From NCBI GenBank assembly GCA_030407085.1, contig CM059586.1:12666001-12730000 (forward strand): a stretch of DNA of 64,000 nucleotides, read 5' to 3'. Positions within the stretch are counted from its first letter, which is position 1; every line of letters begins with the position of its first letter. Of the stretch, positions 42,891 to 55,699 are shown in pieces. The stretch is from Trichopria drosophilae (lineage: Eukaryota; Arthropoda; Insecta; Hymenoptera; Diapriidae). A model generated the notes under the pieces. That model worked only from the letters and a program-made list of their open reading frames with translations, made no database searches and was not told the DNA's origin. A program made the position numbers and the translations under genes.

Positions 42891-45150
42891 ACAAATTTAA
42901 CCGAATATCAGATTGCCGTAACTTCATAGGATAAAGTATTTTACCTTAAGATCGAAATCTCAATTCTGTTAGTTTTACTATGAAAATATCACATTAACTG
43001 AATGATCAGTTACCAATAAAATCCCGTCGTAACAAATTTCAGCATTTGTCTGTGTAAAGTAAAGAGTTCGGCTGAAAGAGATAATATCATGTCATGTTTT
43101 ATAAAACAATAAATTACGCCAATAATCTAGACATATAATTGCGTATAGGTCGGGTGCCAGACAAAAGTGTCATTTTTCAACAACGGTTGTGCACGAAAGC
43201 TACATTGTAATAGGCATAGAATTGAGACGAGACTAGGCACACCTTATTCCTTGGAATATGTAACTTATTATATCATAAATTAAAACTTCCCAAAGTACGG
43301 AGCCATAATATTGTTTGTTGCAAAAGTTATAGGTAAAAATTAACGAAAATTCCATTTTTCACAAATTTACTGCACGCGACGTTGGACGCATGTCATTCTT
43401 ATTAAGAGATAGGCACACCTATTTTTCAAGTATCTTTGGCTTTTATAAAGTGCAATTAATCAACCACGTGATTTTCAAATGAAAAGAATACATGTTCCAA
43501 AAGTTACAGAACAAAATATTAAAGAAATTACGATTTGCACGCAGTAGTTTATTCAAATTTTATGAGCTTACTTTCCTATTGTTTTTTAATCAACTATCAT
43601 GCAAAGAAATAACTGTCCCTTGAAAAACACATCCTTTTTAGTAAATAGCAATGTTTTATAAATAGTTCTGTACAACTTATTTAAGTGAATCTTAAAATAT
43701 CATAAAAGTCAAAAGTTCTGTGGATTTGCCCATATACGCGGTGAAGCCATTATAAAGAAAACAACATTTATTTACAGATGAAAACATTTGGTTATCTAAA
43801 CATTACATTTCTTGTGTGTATAACGTTCTTATGAAAAAGATGAATTATAGTTTTTGTGCATTTAAGGAATCCATACTTTTAAATAGAACATCAATTTGAG
43901 TCCGGTCAAATTGTACATTTAAAAAAGAAAAAATTGTTAAAAAGTATACTTTTGGCTATTTTTCGAATCACATATCTTAAAATTCTGACGCGATGGGTCA
44001 ATTTGGTTGACAAATTCGTTGTCAGCGGCCAAAAATCTATACGATCCACTAACTCTGATTCAAGTTATGTAGCAACAAAAAAATATGGGGTCTTGTGTAA
44101 TTAATAAAAATATTGTAATAGTGTTAAAAGTTAAAAAAAGGCAAACGTTTAAATCGTCAACTAAACAACATTGGCGTGGACTGTAGAAATCAATAACGGA
44201 GATCTTTTCGGCGTGGACTTGCCGGATTTCATTTCAAAATATCTCTAACCCTAATCTTTATAATTTTGAAACATTTTTTTTTAATATTATTTTACGTCGA
44301 CTTTTGTGAACCCATATGGGACAAAATCGCGACGGGACCTGCAGTTTATGAAGGTGTAATTCGAACCACCTGAGCTTTGGCGTTATTAGACACTTATAAA
44401 CAAATAATTTTGAAACAGTGTTAGAAATTGTACAGGAATTTTTACTATCCTGAGGCCCCTCCTAATACTCGAAAGTAATTTTTCCAGAATATTAAACATT
44501 TAGAATGTAAAATATGCGAATGGTAAAAGTCCCGAAAGCAAATTTTCCGGAAAGTATAAATCCAGAATCTAAAACACGAAATTATCCCGAATTTTGAGAA
44601 AATAATTCATGCATATTGACAATTTGAGCATTTTTTCAGAGTTGTAATTTAACACCTCCTCCTTAATATACTTAACGGATTATACCTACAAATTGCATTA
44701 AAATGCTATAGTTAAAAAAAATATATGAAAATTTCTAAACATTTCAAACACCTTGCGTCGTAATCGCATGGATTTAGCCTTGTCGAAACATTTATAATCT
44801 CAACTAGTGATGAAATTAACAACGAAAAAAGATAAAAAGATAACGATTATTATTTAGTTTAAAATTTCATCTGACATTTCAGTACAGTTATTTTGAATTT
44901 CGCAAATCTGATAACAGATTGACAATCAGCACCCCAAAAATCTTCGAATGGCTAAATGAATTGGATGTGTGGATGTAGCACAAATGGTTAAAGTATGTTT
45001 AATCTTGTAATATTAATTTGTAATATTACCTTGATATTTACGTCTATATTGCTATCGGTATAAGTATACGTTTTAACAGTTAAAAGACACGTATTTTTAT
45101 CAGTATAAACGCGATAATTTTTGGATATAAGAAAAATGATTACCTGCTAT
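42891..45150. other. AT-rich stretch without a recognised gene
   Basis: No coding exon, RNA gene or complete element that I can support. At 44885-44945 there is a short decayed piece of the GGTCGCTGA repeat (GAATTTCGCAAATCTGATAA, CAATCAGCACCCC). Confidence 0.35.
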
Positions 45151-45154
45151 AATT

Positions 45155-47611
45155 GAAGAGTTCTTTGGAAGAAGGGCACATCTCAAAAACCGTGTTTTGA
45201 TCAAATCGCGTTTTTAGTTTTTATATGTGTGTTAAATAGAATCAGTGGACTTCAAAGCTCTAAAATCTTCATAAAAAGTATTGACTAACTAATTACAAGG
45301 TAAACACATGAAAAAAATAACACAATTTTTATTTTAATAAAAAAATTAGCAGTCATAAAAAATTTTTGAGATTTGCCCTTTTTCCATAGAATGACTATTT
45401 TTATATACAATGATCATAATTCGTAAGAAAATAATTTATATATGTGTAAATTGGGTTCAAAAATGTATTCTGATGTTTTAGTACAAAGACCAAATTGCAT
45501 TTATAACGCATTAACAATCATAACAAGTAGTTTTATAATCTGTAACAACGAAAACATCTGTATTTACGCATCGTCACTGACGATATTCAGTAGTCTTTTC
45601 ATTTTTTCAACACTGTCAACACTCATATAACGAAATAAACTTGTTACGTCTGTCAGTTTCGCAACGTTTAAATTAACTTTGGAGCCGGCGTTTAATACAA
45701 ATTCTGAATTATGCGTTATATTTTGAAATTTGAATATTACATACGTTCCGCCGTAATTTTTACAACTATGCACAATCATATTTGGTGTATATTTCAGCAT
45801 TCTGTAAGACTGGATAGCAAATTTCGATCCTCCAACTTTCGCTTTGGGTTTCTTAAATCCCATTGTTTGTAGGCATTCTTTCCAATCTCCAATTAATGGT
45901 CCTCCGTTTATCACTTCAAAAGCTGCTGGATTCCTTCGACACTTTTTAAATATTTCGATATACTCGTTAACACTTTGTACAGTTTCTACTCGTTTAAGTA
46001 TTTTACTATATTTGCCGAAATTACGGTCACATTGATTAAATGAATGACCACGCACTGGAAAAATATGAGTTATTTTCTTATTTAAATTCATTGATAACCA
46101 TGAACAAAAAGAAGTGAAAGTAATATTTTTATTTTGTCCACCATAGCCGTCGGATAAGAAAATAATTTCCGTGTAGTTTTCACATTTTTCAAGGCAGTCA
46201 GATAGGAAACGATATACCAAAGAACACACCGAATTTCAATTTTTAGGTGATTCATTTTCGGTGAAATAAAAAAAAACACTACTACTGTCATTGTGACAAT
46301 GAACATTGAAAACATAAAGCCACAAAAGTCTTTTGTAAAACTGTGATGAAACGTTTAGTTTTGGAAGAGGCAAATTTTGACCGTAATCAAATTCAAGAAC
46401 TAATTTTTGTTTATTTTTATCATTGCAATGAGATAAAATCTCATGTTTTAACTTTACGTATTCTGTGTAGTCTCTCTTATGCAAAATAATAACTTTCAAG
46501 ACATGCACAAACATTTCGTGGTTTCTTTTTTGTAATACTCTTGAAAAAGTCCGTAGAAAATTGTAACATTTAAATTAGGATTGCAAGAATATTTACGGTT
46601 AGTTTTCTCTCTACCATAGTGTGATTTTTTATATGGAATGCTTTTTAAGTGCTTCTTAGCTAATTCCCATGTGTCAGGTTGAATTTTATGTGGCCGATTG
46701 GTATGCTTACCACGGTAATCTTGAATAATAATATTAGAACCGACCTTCTTTTGCAGCATTGTTATTCTTTTTGGACTAACTTGGAACAACACTGTCAACA
46801 ATTTTCGGCATACTGATACTCGTAGTGTACCAATTTTCACGCATTATTTCCAAACTTTACGAGCACTTAAATTTTTTGAGTTACTAACATGAGTTTTCGT
46901 ATCCACAAATTCAAAACAGCCGCAAAGGTAATTATCTTGCAGGTCTTTGTTACTGGATTCGTAAAAGTCATTGAAAACGTTCCTCTGATTGTCAGGATCA
47001 ATTTTTTTATAACACTCACTTTTGCAACAAGATTTGACGACACAAAATTGTTTTCCTGGAACTAGTACACCAATTTGTTTTACGTAATCTAAACCACTAT
47101 ATCTTTGTATTTTTGCACTCCTATTTTTGCTGTCGTACTGAGAACGTTTTCTTTTGGTAGACGACATTTCGCACAGTCTTTTTGATCAAAATATCAAATA
47201 ACACTGATTTTCAAGTTGTATTTAGAAAGCGACTTGCCTACTTTAGTTAATCTCTGCAATAAACTACACATGAATTGTAAACAAACCAATACGTAATTAC
47301 TGTTTGTTTACATTACGCCGTAAATTAAGTGTTATTAAATATTGTTACCTGTACATATATCAGAACAAAATATTAATTTAGAGAAGAATTTATTGATTTA
47401 AAGTAAATAATTTAAAATTTAAATGGAAAATTTTTCGAGATATGCCCTTTTTCCATAGAATGATACTTTTTGTTGGCCATCATTTTCACAAATAACAAGA
47501 TATTTCAATTATTTTTAATGAGAATATAGTAAATGGTTAGTAGATTCAGAAAAACAGTTCTCCCGAAAAAGGTCATATCTCGAGATGTGCCCTTCTTCCT
47601 AAGAACTCTTC
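45155..47611 (-). mobile_element. 2.46-kb DNA transposon with 34-bp TIRs and subterminal repeats
   Basis: Ends GAAGAGTTCTTTGGAAGAAG ... CTTCTTCCTAAGAACTCTTC are inverted, continuing through GGGCACATCTC. AATT lies outside both (45151-45154, 47612-47615), either a 4-bp target duplication or part of the TIR. The terminal motif GAGATGTGCCCTTCTTCC recurs internally as GAGATTTGCCCTTTTTCC (about 45369) and GAGATATGCCCTTTTTCC (about 47438), a typical arrangement of transposase-binding sites. The minus-strand pseudogene inside supplies the family. Confidence 0.75.
45564..47167 (-). pseudogene. Decayed DDE-type transposase (SDGxGGQNKN / GHSFNQCDRNFG family)
   Basis: About 535 codons read on the minus strand with two in-frame stops (TAA at 46846-46844, TGA at 46238-46236) and one frameshift at about 46500. 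N-terminus: basic leader (STKRKRSQYDSKNR), then a cysteine-rich segment (CCKSECYKKI, YLCGCFE). Middle: VSPKRITMLQKKVG and KSHYGREKTNRKY. C-terminal catalytic-type part: FLSDGYGGQNKN and IFPVRGHSFNQCDRNFG, then a conserved tail. These motifs occur in a widespread arthropod family of uncharacterised proteins that I believe are transposases (DUF7869-like, possibly Sola-type); the name is uncertain. It occupies the centre of a TIR element, which supports the transposase reading. Non-functional as read. Confidence 0.7.
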
Positions 47612-47615
47612 AATT

Positions 47616-48423
47616 CAGTTAATAAACCAGTTTAGAAAAAATATAGAACCCGTTTCTAACCTATAAACGCCAGATTCAGAACTTCAGTCAGCATATGATA
47701 ACTTTTCGCAATTATTGTAAAAGTTATTGAAATTATTTCGGTAGATAGGGTGTACATTTTTAGAACTTAAATTTGGATCAAATTTCCCACAATTTTTAAT
47801 TTACACCTTATGTTGGGTTAATTATGCTGGTAAATGAAGAATAACGTAATTCTCGAATATTGGCCCACGAGCATAACAGAAGATGGGAAAAAGCGCGAAA
47901 ATTTTGCGCGTATCTTTAAGAATTTCAAAAAATTTCAAAATAATTTTTCTTCAAGTGTTTCTGATATATATTAGTTTAAAAGCCGATATTTTTAACGTGG
48001 TATTATAGAGATTATAACCTATAAGAAACTAGTAGTTTTAAAATACTAAAATGTGTATTTTACTATTTAGTGTTAATACACTAAATATTCTTTTATCCAT
48101 TATAAAACATTCTTTTGAAACGTGAGAATTTAATAGAATATCTTTCACTCGATAATAAGTAAATGCTAAAAGACGAAGATTTTTATGCATTACATATGGG
48201 ATTTCTGCAATTACAATATTTCTTTTCCGGGTTTAAGATTGTTTTAAAAGACACGGGATTGTAACTGACAAAAGACACTTTTCTCAATGTGGTATTCTAA
48301 ATACGAAGGAATTGTCAAATGCAAACAGAAACTTTATTATTGTTACCTCTTGCATTAAATGCCACTTACATCCTTCTACAGAAATCTCATGATTTTTAAT
48401 AAAATCTATTTCATGGAAGCCTG
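47616..48423. other. Stretch without a gene
   Basis: AT-rich; no coding or repeat structure noticed. Confidence 0.35.
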
Positions 48424-48570
48424 CTAATTTGTTGTGTATAATTTACGAACAAACGTTTTGGGAGTGCCTCTAGGGTATTCGACCATTTTGAAAAGATCAA
48501 TATCCTCTAGAAAATCATCTCTGATTGGACCTCCACGCCCATTAAACGTTATGGCTGCGCACGTTTCCAT
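48424..48570 (-). CDS. Short coding candidate, unknown family (48 residues)
   Basis: On the minus strand ATG 48570 opens a frame that ends at TAG 48426-48424. The peptide (FNGRGGPIRDDFLEDIDLFK then MVEYPRGTPKTFVRKLYTTN) has a balanced globular composition, unlike the K/N/I/Y-rich chance frames around it, and its base composition is visibly GC-richer. Upstream, a CCCTTCGTAG could act as a splice acceptor just before the ATG, so this may be the last exon of a spliced gene. A second minus-strand frame overlaps upstream (VELPHVSGGSHPFVGIHGN), which may be the same protein after a frameshift. The plus strand is also open here, so strand is not certain. I do not recognise the family. Confidence 0.35.
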   Translation of the reverse strand: METCAAITFNGRGGPIRDDFLEDIDLFKMVEYPRGTPKTFVRKLYTTN

Positions 48571-48599
48571 GGATACCTACGAAGGGATGCGACCCTCCT

Positions 48600-49460
48600 G
48601 ACACATGTGGAAGTTCTACCCCATATGCCACCGAAGATTCACGAGGTTACATCAAAAGCAAGATGGAAGGTCTCTATTATTCAAAAATTACACTTATGGT
48701 GGTTGATAGTTTCTTTTCTAAATTGAATTTTAAATTATTTATAAATTTTATCTTATTAAATCTTAGTGTCAATACTTGGGTCTTTTGGTCCAGGTGAATA
48801 TTTATGAAAATTCTATAAAATTGTATGAATAAATGGTTCTATAAGAATTTTAGAAAGTTATTATATTTTTATAAGCGTTTTATAAAATTTTATGAAATTT
48901 GAATATTTACTTCAAAAATATTTTTTTGAATAAAACTTAATACAATTTTTATATCACTATACAACCTTAATCAATTTCTTGACGGGTGTAGATAACTTAA
49001 TTTAATTTCGACGGCTGTGAAAATATCCTTGAAAATGGTTTTACATTCGGCGATCTGGTCTGCATCTCCTGGTACGCGGCGACATCAATGAGTTCAGAAG
49101 GCAGATGAAGAAATCTTTTAAAAAGAAGCAATATCGAAAATTGGTACACATAAACAAAAATAAGTCTTACAATTATTACAAATTAAAGTGGCTTAAAATT
49201 AGTCCATGTACAGTGCATAAGTTTGTCCTTTTCTAATCGGGCTTGTTTTTGTTACATCTTAAATGTAGCCCATCAATGATCTTAAATTAAGACGTTTTTG
49301 GTCATTTTTGTTTAAACTTCGAGAAATGTATGGTAAGAAATTGATGGTGAAAATAAATATATTGTTGGATACCATGAAGATGTTTCTAGGTCTCATCTAC
49401 TGTCTCCTTTTTACAATCTAAGATGGTACCATAATTCACAAAAATATATTAACTTTTGTA
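48600..49460. other. Stretch without a supported gene
   Basis: A GC-richer patch at 49040-49110 has open frames on both strands but no convincing splice or start signals. Confidence 0.3.
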
Positions 49461-49469
49461 TACTGAATT

Positions 49470-49812
49470 TTTCCAATTTTATTACCTGTCTACTAAAATT
49501 GTTCAGAAATAGGGAAAAATAATCTTTTTTTTTAAACAAATACAGGTATTTGACATTAGCTTCAGGAATATGCAAAAATTGTATGGTAAGTTGTAGACAA
49601 TATTTTTCTCTAACAAATAAGACGTCATTCGTTAAAACCCATTTATTTTAAAAAAATTCTAGACAGATGAAAAGAAGAAAAGTTATTTGATACATTATTT
49701 TTGTAGGTTTAAACTTTGTTAAAAACAGTAATGCTTTTTATTGTCAACAATATCATTGACAATGAAAATTAATTTCTTGGAGACGGTATTAAGTCTTATC
49801 CCCAAACATACT
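49470..49812. repeat. Decayed right half of the 13.3-kb TTAA element family
   Basis: Shares with 13620-13974 the order ATTTGAC, GTTGTAGA(C/G)AAT, ATTCGTTAAAACCCATT-type and TTGATACATTATTTTTG blocks, ending ATAGTCTAACC-TTAA (49829-49836 region). Confidence 0.45.
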
Positions 49813-50201
49813 ATATCCTATAGTCTAACCTTAATGAAAGGTTGATGAAACGTAATTTTACGATTTTATTGCGTGGAAAATATGTCTACAATGATTTAAG
49901 TATAAATAACCATTTATTTTATAGGAGATCTGCGATGAATTTCACAAAACGATAGAATACCGATTTCGAAAATTTATATGAATAATGTACTAAAAATTCA
50001 ACTCTAAATTTGCCTATAGATTTCACTCGTATTAGAAAATAAACGGCATAAAAAATAAGTGCTGCGTTTATAAAAAAAGAAATTATTTGATATTGCGTAG
50101 GGTTTTCCATTAAAAGTCGGGAAATGTTTATGGGACCATTTTTCACGACGTGCCAAGCAATAGTGCACTTTTATCAGCCAGTAGAAAACGCCTTCCGCAT
50201 T

Positions 50202-50341
50202 TATATAAGGGTTCAAAAGAGTCAATCGTGGAGTCTGCAGCTGCGACCCAATCTTAAACACCAGCGAAGTGCGACATTCTCGTTACATCCATTCGATAGC
50301 AAAACCATCGGAAATTGTTCTCTTGCGAAGGAACGATTCAA
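50202..50341 (+). promoter_or_regulatory. Candidate TATA promoter and non-coding first exon
   Basis: TATATAAGG (50202-50210) is followed by about 130 GC-richer bases without an ATG, then GATTCAAG-GTATAG, a donor-like site at 50341/50342. An initiator-like GTCAATC lies only about 20 bp after the TATA box, which is shorter than usual. No downstream exon is assigned. Confidence 0.25.
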
Positions 50342-50639
50342 GGTATAGGCCAGTAGAAAAAGAACGATTCGAATAATGGTACCAATAAAGTGATAAAATT
50401 CTGACCGAAAATTTTGCTTTACTCTCAATTGAACGTGACTCGAATCACAAAAACGTCGTATTTATCGGCAGCCTGCGCGCGATCATAAAGATTTTAGCTA
50501 CGCCTACGGCCCTTTTACTTTTTATTACCTTTTTAAACTGGTGAGGGTACTCTAAGCCTTTATCCCAGATGAAGGTTAGTTTATTTTTGAAAATCAACCG
50601 TGGCGCAAAATATTTGACCCATGCCGCAATCATGGCGCG

Positions 50640-52140
50640 ACGTTGTGTTCGATTTTAGTTGGATTCGGTAACAGTGATTTTTCGTTTAAATCCGGTTTAT
50701 AGCCATAAGAATTTCATAACGAAATGAGAAATTTATCAGGAGGGGGTAAATTTAATTTTTGTATATTAATATTTGAAATTTAGTGATTTAAACTTTGTAA
50801 GTATACAATTTATGCAAATTTTAATAATTTTTTTCCATTCTAAGTTTTCTAGACGTTTTAGGCTTGTCGTTCTTTTTTTTTAAGTTATGTAAGAAATTAA
50901 AACATATTTTTAACGTATTTTACCATTTTTCATTTAATTCTTACATGCATAATAGTACACTAGGAGTACCTCGTTTGATGCTGCTCTCTCCAATTTTAAT
51001 GTACATAATTCCTCTGTTACACCTCAGATTTGGTACCAATATGTACATAATGTACTGTAGAGTAAATAGATCATATAAACAACATTATAATTATTAATTG
51101 CCTAATAAATATAAATAAAAAAAGTTCCAAAACGGGTCCTATTTTGGAAAAACGTAAATTTGTAATACACACAGAAAGAACGAGTTGATTGAGTAAAACT
51201 AACTACTTAGTTATCCCAACCAACCGGCTTAGTATGCGTAGATCTAGGAAATAAATTGGTTGGGAAGATTAATTTATTCGTTTCCTTGCACTAGTAAAGG
51301 TTTGAGTTTAATTTACAATAAATAAACAATAATATAGTTCAGTCACTTTGTATTTTCACCTAACAAGTAAATACTTGTGAATAAAACCTTTTAGAGGGAT
51401 TTCCTGAAGATTGTGTGTTTGTATAGGTGTGCAGACTCTTAGAGAAAGTCTTATAGTGAAATAAGGGTAATATCTACTGTATTTTCGAGGTCATTTGAAG
51501 GTCAAGATAATTATGAAAATTTCATACAAAACGGAGATCTGCAAAATTTCGGGATACTCTTTTAAATAACTATTATTACACTGATATAAATCTTTTTTCA
51601 ACAGAACTTGTCTAGTTGTTAGACTGGACCATTTGGTTGCACCAACTATACAATTTGATTAGTGGAACCAAACAGTTCTCACAACCAAATTCGTTCGGTC
51701 AGGTAAATAACAACCGAACAGTTCGGTTATATGAATCATACTCCTCTTTGCGTGTATACAGCAAGAATGATTTTGAATATGAGACATTCCACGTGAGGAA
51801 TGTCAGTCATGTCTCAGAAATTGATGTAATTTTGCATATCGATAGCTTTTGGTAAATAGAATATTGCCTCAAGTGATTTTTTTTAATTGCAAAATTAACC
51901 GCGTTATAAGCAATTAAAAATGTCAATACTTTTTTTTTCAAAAATGTATAACTAGAGTTGATGCAAAGTTATCGGAATGTATTTGGGGGGGGGGGGGATT
52001 TGTGTGAAAAATGTTGAATTTTCATATAAAATTCTGAACATTGTGCAAAAAAAATGTCCGTTATTTATTTAACAATATATTTTTAACAATAATTTTTAAA
52101 CAATCAAGAACATGATAAAAAATTTGGAAAAATTTTTATA
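50640..52140. other. Stretch without a recognised gene
   Basis: It contains ACACACAGAAAGAACGAG (51167), an end-like sequence of the CACAGAAA MITE type without a clear partner, AACCGAACAGTTCGGTTAT-type motifs at 51711-51732 and a poly-G run at about 51987-51998. Confidence 0.35.
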
Positions 52141-52146
52141 GAAATT

Positions 52147-52313
52147 ACCAACATATATGTATTCTACAATAAATCAGCAACGATGTTTTTTTCTTCGCTA
52201 TATTCATTCCGCGCGTCCTGACACAACGACCGGTCAACTTCAATAATCAATTTCTCAACAACGAAAAAAACACATCGTTGCTGATTTTTTGGTAAATACA
52301 TATATGTCGACAG
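52147..52313. repeat. 167-bp inverted repeat
   Basis: ACCAACATATATGTATTCTA ... GTAAATACATATATGTCGAC and AATCAGCAACGATGTTTTTT / AAAACACATCGTTGCTGATT form a hairpin around CCGCGCGTCCTGACACAACG. Non-coding. Confidence 0.65.
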
Positions 52314-52524
52314 TTTGTAAAAAAAAATTTTTCAGAATCTGTTTTAAAAATTATATAAAAATGAGTCTTTCTTTTGGCATATTTGGAATATTTTTTAAAA
52401 TCTGAAAGAATTTACTATTTTTATTGCTAAAATGTTAATGTATTGAAAAAAATGGTAAGTGGTGAACGTATTTATAAAAAAAAAACATTACAAGTGATTA
52501 TTAACAAATAAGTCACTATGTAAT

Positions 52525-53582
52525 TTGAATCGGTCCATGCAAAAAGGGCACTAAGTCCATTTTTCGGTAAATTGAGATAATAATAAATTCTAACTTTTGA
52601 GGCTCCGGTCTTTCATTTGGCACTTATTAAAATTATTAATCTTCATTTCCTGATGTCCGATTTATGCAAAAATGGCCCTAAGTCCAGAACTTAGGTCCCT
52701 TTTTGCATAAATTAGAAGTGACATTTTTTTATATCGGGTATTATTTACACTGAGAAAAAAATGTAGTAAAACATAGTATTTAATACTACTTGTTGCGGTA
52801 AAATATGTGCCAATAAATACATGTCGTATATATTTTACCACTATAAATTGTCACGTAAGATATTTTGTAGGATACGCATTGTAGTTGTAATAGTTACAAC
52901 TACACTGGTGAACAACAAATACTGTACCAGTTTTGTATACTATCCATATTGGTAAATATAGTTATGTTAACATATACGAAAATCATGTTACCACAATGTT
53001 TAGTATTGAAATATTAATATGAATAATTTAAACTTATTCGTATTAAGAGAGATTTGTTTACTGATTATTACACACATACTCACTGTATTTACAAATAACA
53101 ATAATCTTTCGGAACTGTTATAATTTAACGTCTGTTAATTAACAACCGTCGGTTAAAATTACAACAATATATACCAGATAAATATCTAGGTTTCTACAAT
53201 TCCCTGATCGAATGGCCTACTGTTACTGATGAAAAAGATAATGAATTTAGTTCTTAATAAACTGCAAAATGTAATTTTACATTGTATTAAACTTTTGCAA
53301 ATAAATTAGTTAGCTGTGCTATGAAATTAGTACTTTTTTTTTCATGTTACTCGTGATTCATGCAAAAAGGGACCGAAGTACACTGATATTTTTTATAATT
53401 ATTAAAAATCCTCTTTAACTTTAAGCATAGAACGATATTTGTACTATTGTAAGTGCATAAAAGCAACATTTCTATTAAATAATATATTTATTTTTCATTC
53501 TGTAAGAAAAGTAAATCAGTTTTTTGCGTTTTCTCAACAACTATCTATATGGACTTAGTGCCCTTTTTGCATGGACCGATTC
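52525..53582. mobile_element. 1.06-kb foldback element with repeated internal end motifs
   Basis: TGAATCGGTCCATGCAAAAA ... TTTTTGCATGGACCGATTCA are exact inverted ends. The motif ATGCAAAAAGGGCACTAAGTCC recurs internally as a small palindrome (52668-52722) and once more at about 53352. A CACTGAGAAAAAAAT end-like sequence (52750) suggests a nested MITE. Non-coding. Confidence 0.7.
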
Positions 53583-53599
53583 ATTTATGTTTTAACATA

Positions 53600-54018
53600 T
53601 ACGCTTGCCATATTATTGGCATTCTCAAATAAAAAGAAAAGTCTAATGGTTTTTTTTGTTCATTTTTTCAAGAGCTAAAGGTTTACTATAGTACTTCTCA
53701 GTAAATGATTGTCTATGTTTGTAAAAATTGAAGAGGCGAAATTTTCAAGAAATTAGAACTTTGATCTTGCATTTGAAGGTCAACAATAAATTTTTAATAC
53801 AGCGGACAATATTTTTCCTCCATTTACAATCACATAAGCTTTAAAATGTCTTGGCTATGTTTACTGGATCATATTTGTTTTCTGACAAGATCTATTCAAA
53901 TTTCCTATAGTGCGACGGTCGGTAGCTTCACTGTTAAAAATTTCTGTTGCAATTTCCTGAAGGAGTAACCGAAGTTTTTTATCGTTACGGTTTCAGAATT
54001 TTACGAAACAGAGTTTAG
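53600..54018. other. Stretch without a gene
   Basis: AT-rich; no supported feature. TTTCTGAAATTTT-type runs continue to about 54600 around the next element. Confidence 0.3.
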
Positions 54019-54020
54019 TA

Positions 54021-54446
54021 ACACACAGAAACAAATAATTAGTAGATTCTACCTAGAACTTATGTAAAACTTACCGAAAAAGTTGAGTAACCATTGTTAA
54101 TCCAAATAATTGAAATAACAATTCTAATTTTCTACAGCTTATTTGGAATTTATCTTTTAAATGGTTGATTAACACCAATGATGCATTAAAATTGTATCCA
54201 AGTAATCAAATTCATCATTTTTGTATTTAATATAACTGGTGTCAATTTTCTTGCGACTGATGTTATAGGATATCTAGTCTAGTTGTTCGATAATCTGTAA
54301 TTAAACATAATTTAAAAACTTATTACTTAATTTAAGGCTAGAATACTATTTATTTATATTCTTCAATAAATTTTGCTGTTAAGTAATACTCGTTAAATTT
54401 TACTTAACTAAGTTTTCAAATTCTACTCATGATTTTTTTCCGTGTA
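54021..54446. mobile_element. CACACAGAAA / TTTTTTTCCGTG MITE
   Basis: Left ACACACAGAAACAAAT after TA and right ATTTTTTTCCGTG before TA; inner TAGTAGATTCTACC / AAATTCTACTC motifs are partly inverted. Ends have diverged, so boundaries are approximate. Confidence 0.45.
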
Positions 54447-54449
54447 ATT

Positions 54450-55432
54450 TTGTGAAATATTTTGTTAATATTCTGAAATTTTTTGGTAAATTTCTGAAAA
54501 TTTTTCGTAATTTTTTGAAAGTGTTTCTTAATTTTCTTTCGTAAAATTCTGAAACGGTAACAGTAAAAAACTTCAGTTACTATTTCAGAAAATTCCTAGA
54601 GAAATTTCTAACTGTTGGGACAGTCGATTTCCTCGTTTCATTGATACGACAGTGGTAAAGATTGTAATTCGTTAATGTAATAGTTTATTTAAGTAAAACA
54701 CACTTGAAAAATCAAATCTCCATACTTTTCAGTACAAAAATCTAAAAACAGATCATGAAAATATTCATTTTTACGATAAATAAACAATAAAAAATACAAT
54801 GCATTACTGTCAATGATGAATTTTACATCTACTTTATACGATTTTACGCTGGTTTCTATAATGATTTTTTCTTATATTATATATTACTTCTTATTTCTTT
54901 TATTATTATTATGTATATATTATATCTTATATTTATATTATATTATATACTTGAAAACACAACATGAACTTCAATTAATATGACAGTGAAATATTTTCTG
55001 TGAAAAGGTTACTAATGAGATGTATTTTTAAATTTTATATTCCAAAATAGGATATGTTTCGCGAATGGGATATATATATTACAGAGTCAGAGGAAAAAAT
55101 TGTGTAAAAAATCGATCTAAAATGGTGGACAAATAATTAATTACAAATTACAAAAATTCGCGTTTTTCGTTATTTTATAAAGACAGTCTATCCACTTACC
55201 CTCATACTTGTCAAGTAACAATCAAGGTTGTTCATGGTGTTGCCATAATTTTTTTATTGTATAAAAATATGACGGACAAAATATTCTCACGTATTCTAAA
55301 ATACTTATTTTTTTATATTATTAGTTAAAAACCCTCGGTGTTCGATTCTGAATTATCTTCATTGTTTCTAAATATGTCTAGTAGGTATAAAATAGTTAAA
55401 CATCGATTGAAATACTTTGTTTTGAGTGCTTC
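54450..55432. other. Stretch without a gene
   Basis: AT-rich with ATT/TATAT microsatellite-like tracts at 54890-54950. No supported feature. Confidence 0.3.
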
Positions 55433-55434
55433 TA

Positions 55435-55692
55435 CACAGAAAGAAAATAAATAGTTAACGGAACCTTTATGTAATAGTAAAAAGCGTAAATCCAAAAATT
55501 TGTTGCATTAATTGCCTTGGTAAACGGTACAATGAAATTGTTCTATTTACGATTTTCCGATTGTTAAATCGTTTGTACATAACCTCAAATAACAACTCTA
55601 AACTTGCATATAGTTAATTCTACTACTTAAGAGGTTAAAATCGATTCTACTATTTTTTCGTGGTTTCATTTACACTTTTTTTTCTCTCTGTG
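55435..55692. mobile_element. 258-bp TA-flanked MITE, CACAGAAAGAAAA ends
   Basis: CACAGAAAGAAAATAAATAG at the left, TTTTTTTCTCTCTGTG at the right, with TA on both sides (55433-55434, 55693-55694). Non-coding. Confidence 0.65.
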
Positions 55693-55699
55693 TATCAAT

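Noticed and set aside
49030..49250. GC-richer patch with open frames on both strands
   Set aside because: Both strands read protein-like for about 40-60 codons and neither has convincing start or splice signals, so no strand can be chosen.
50004..50428. Overlapping 68-85-aa frames around 50.0-50.4 kb
   Set aside because: Three frames are open at once on both strands; the region is better read as promoter and untranslated exon.
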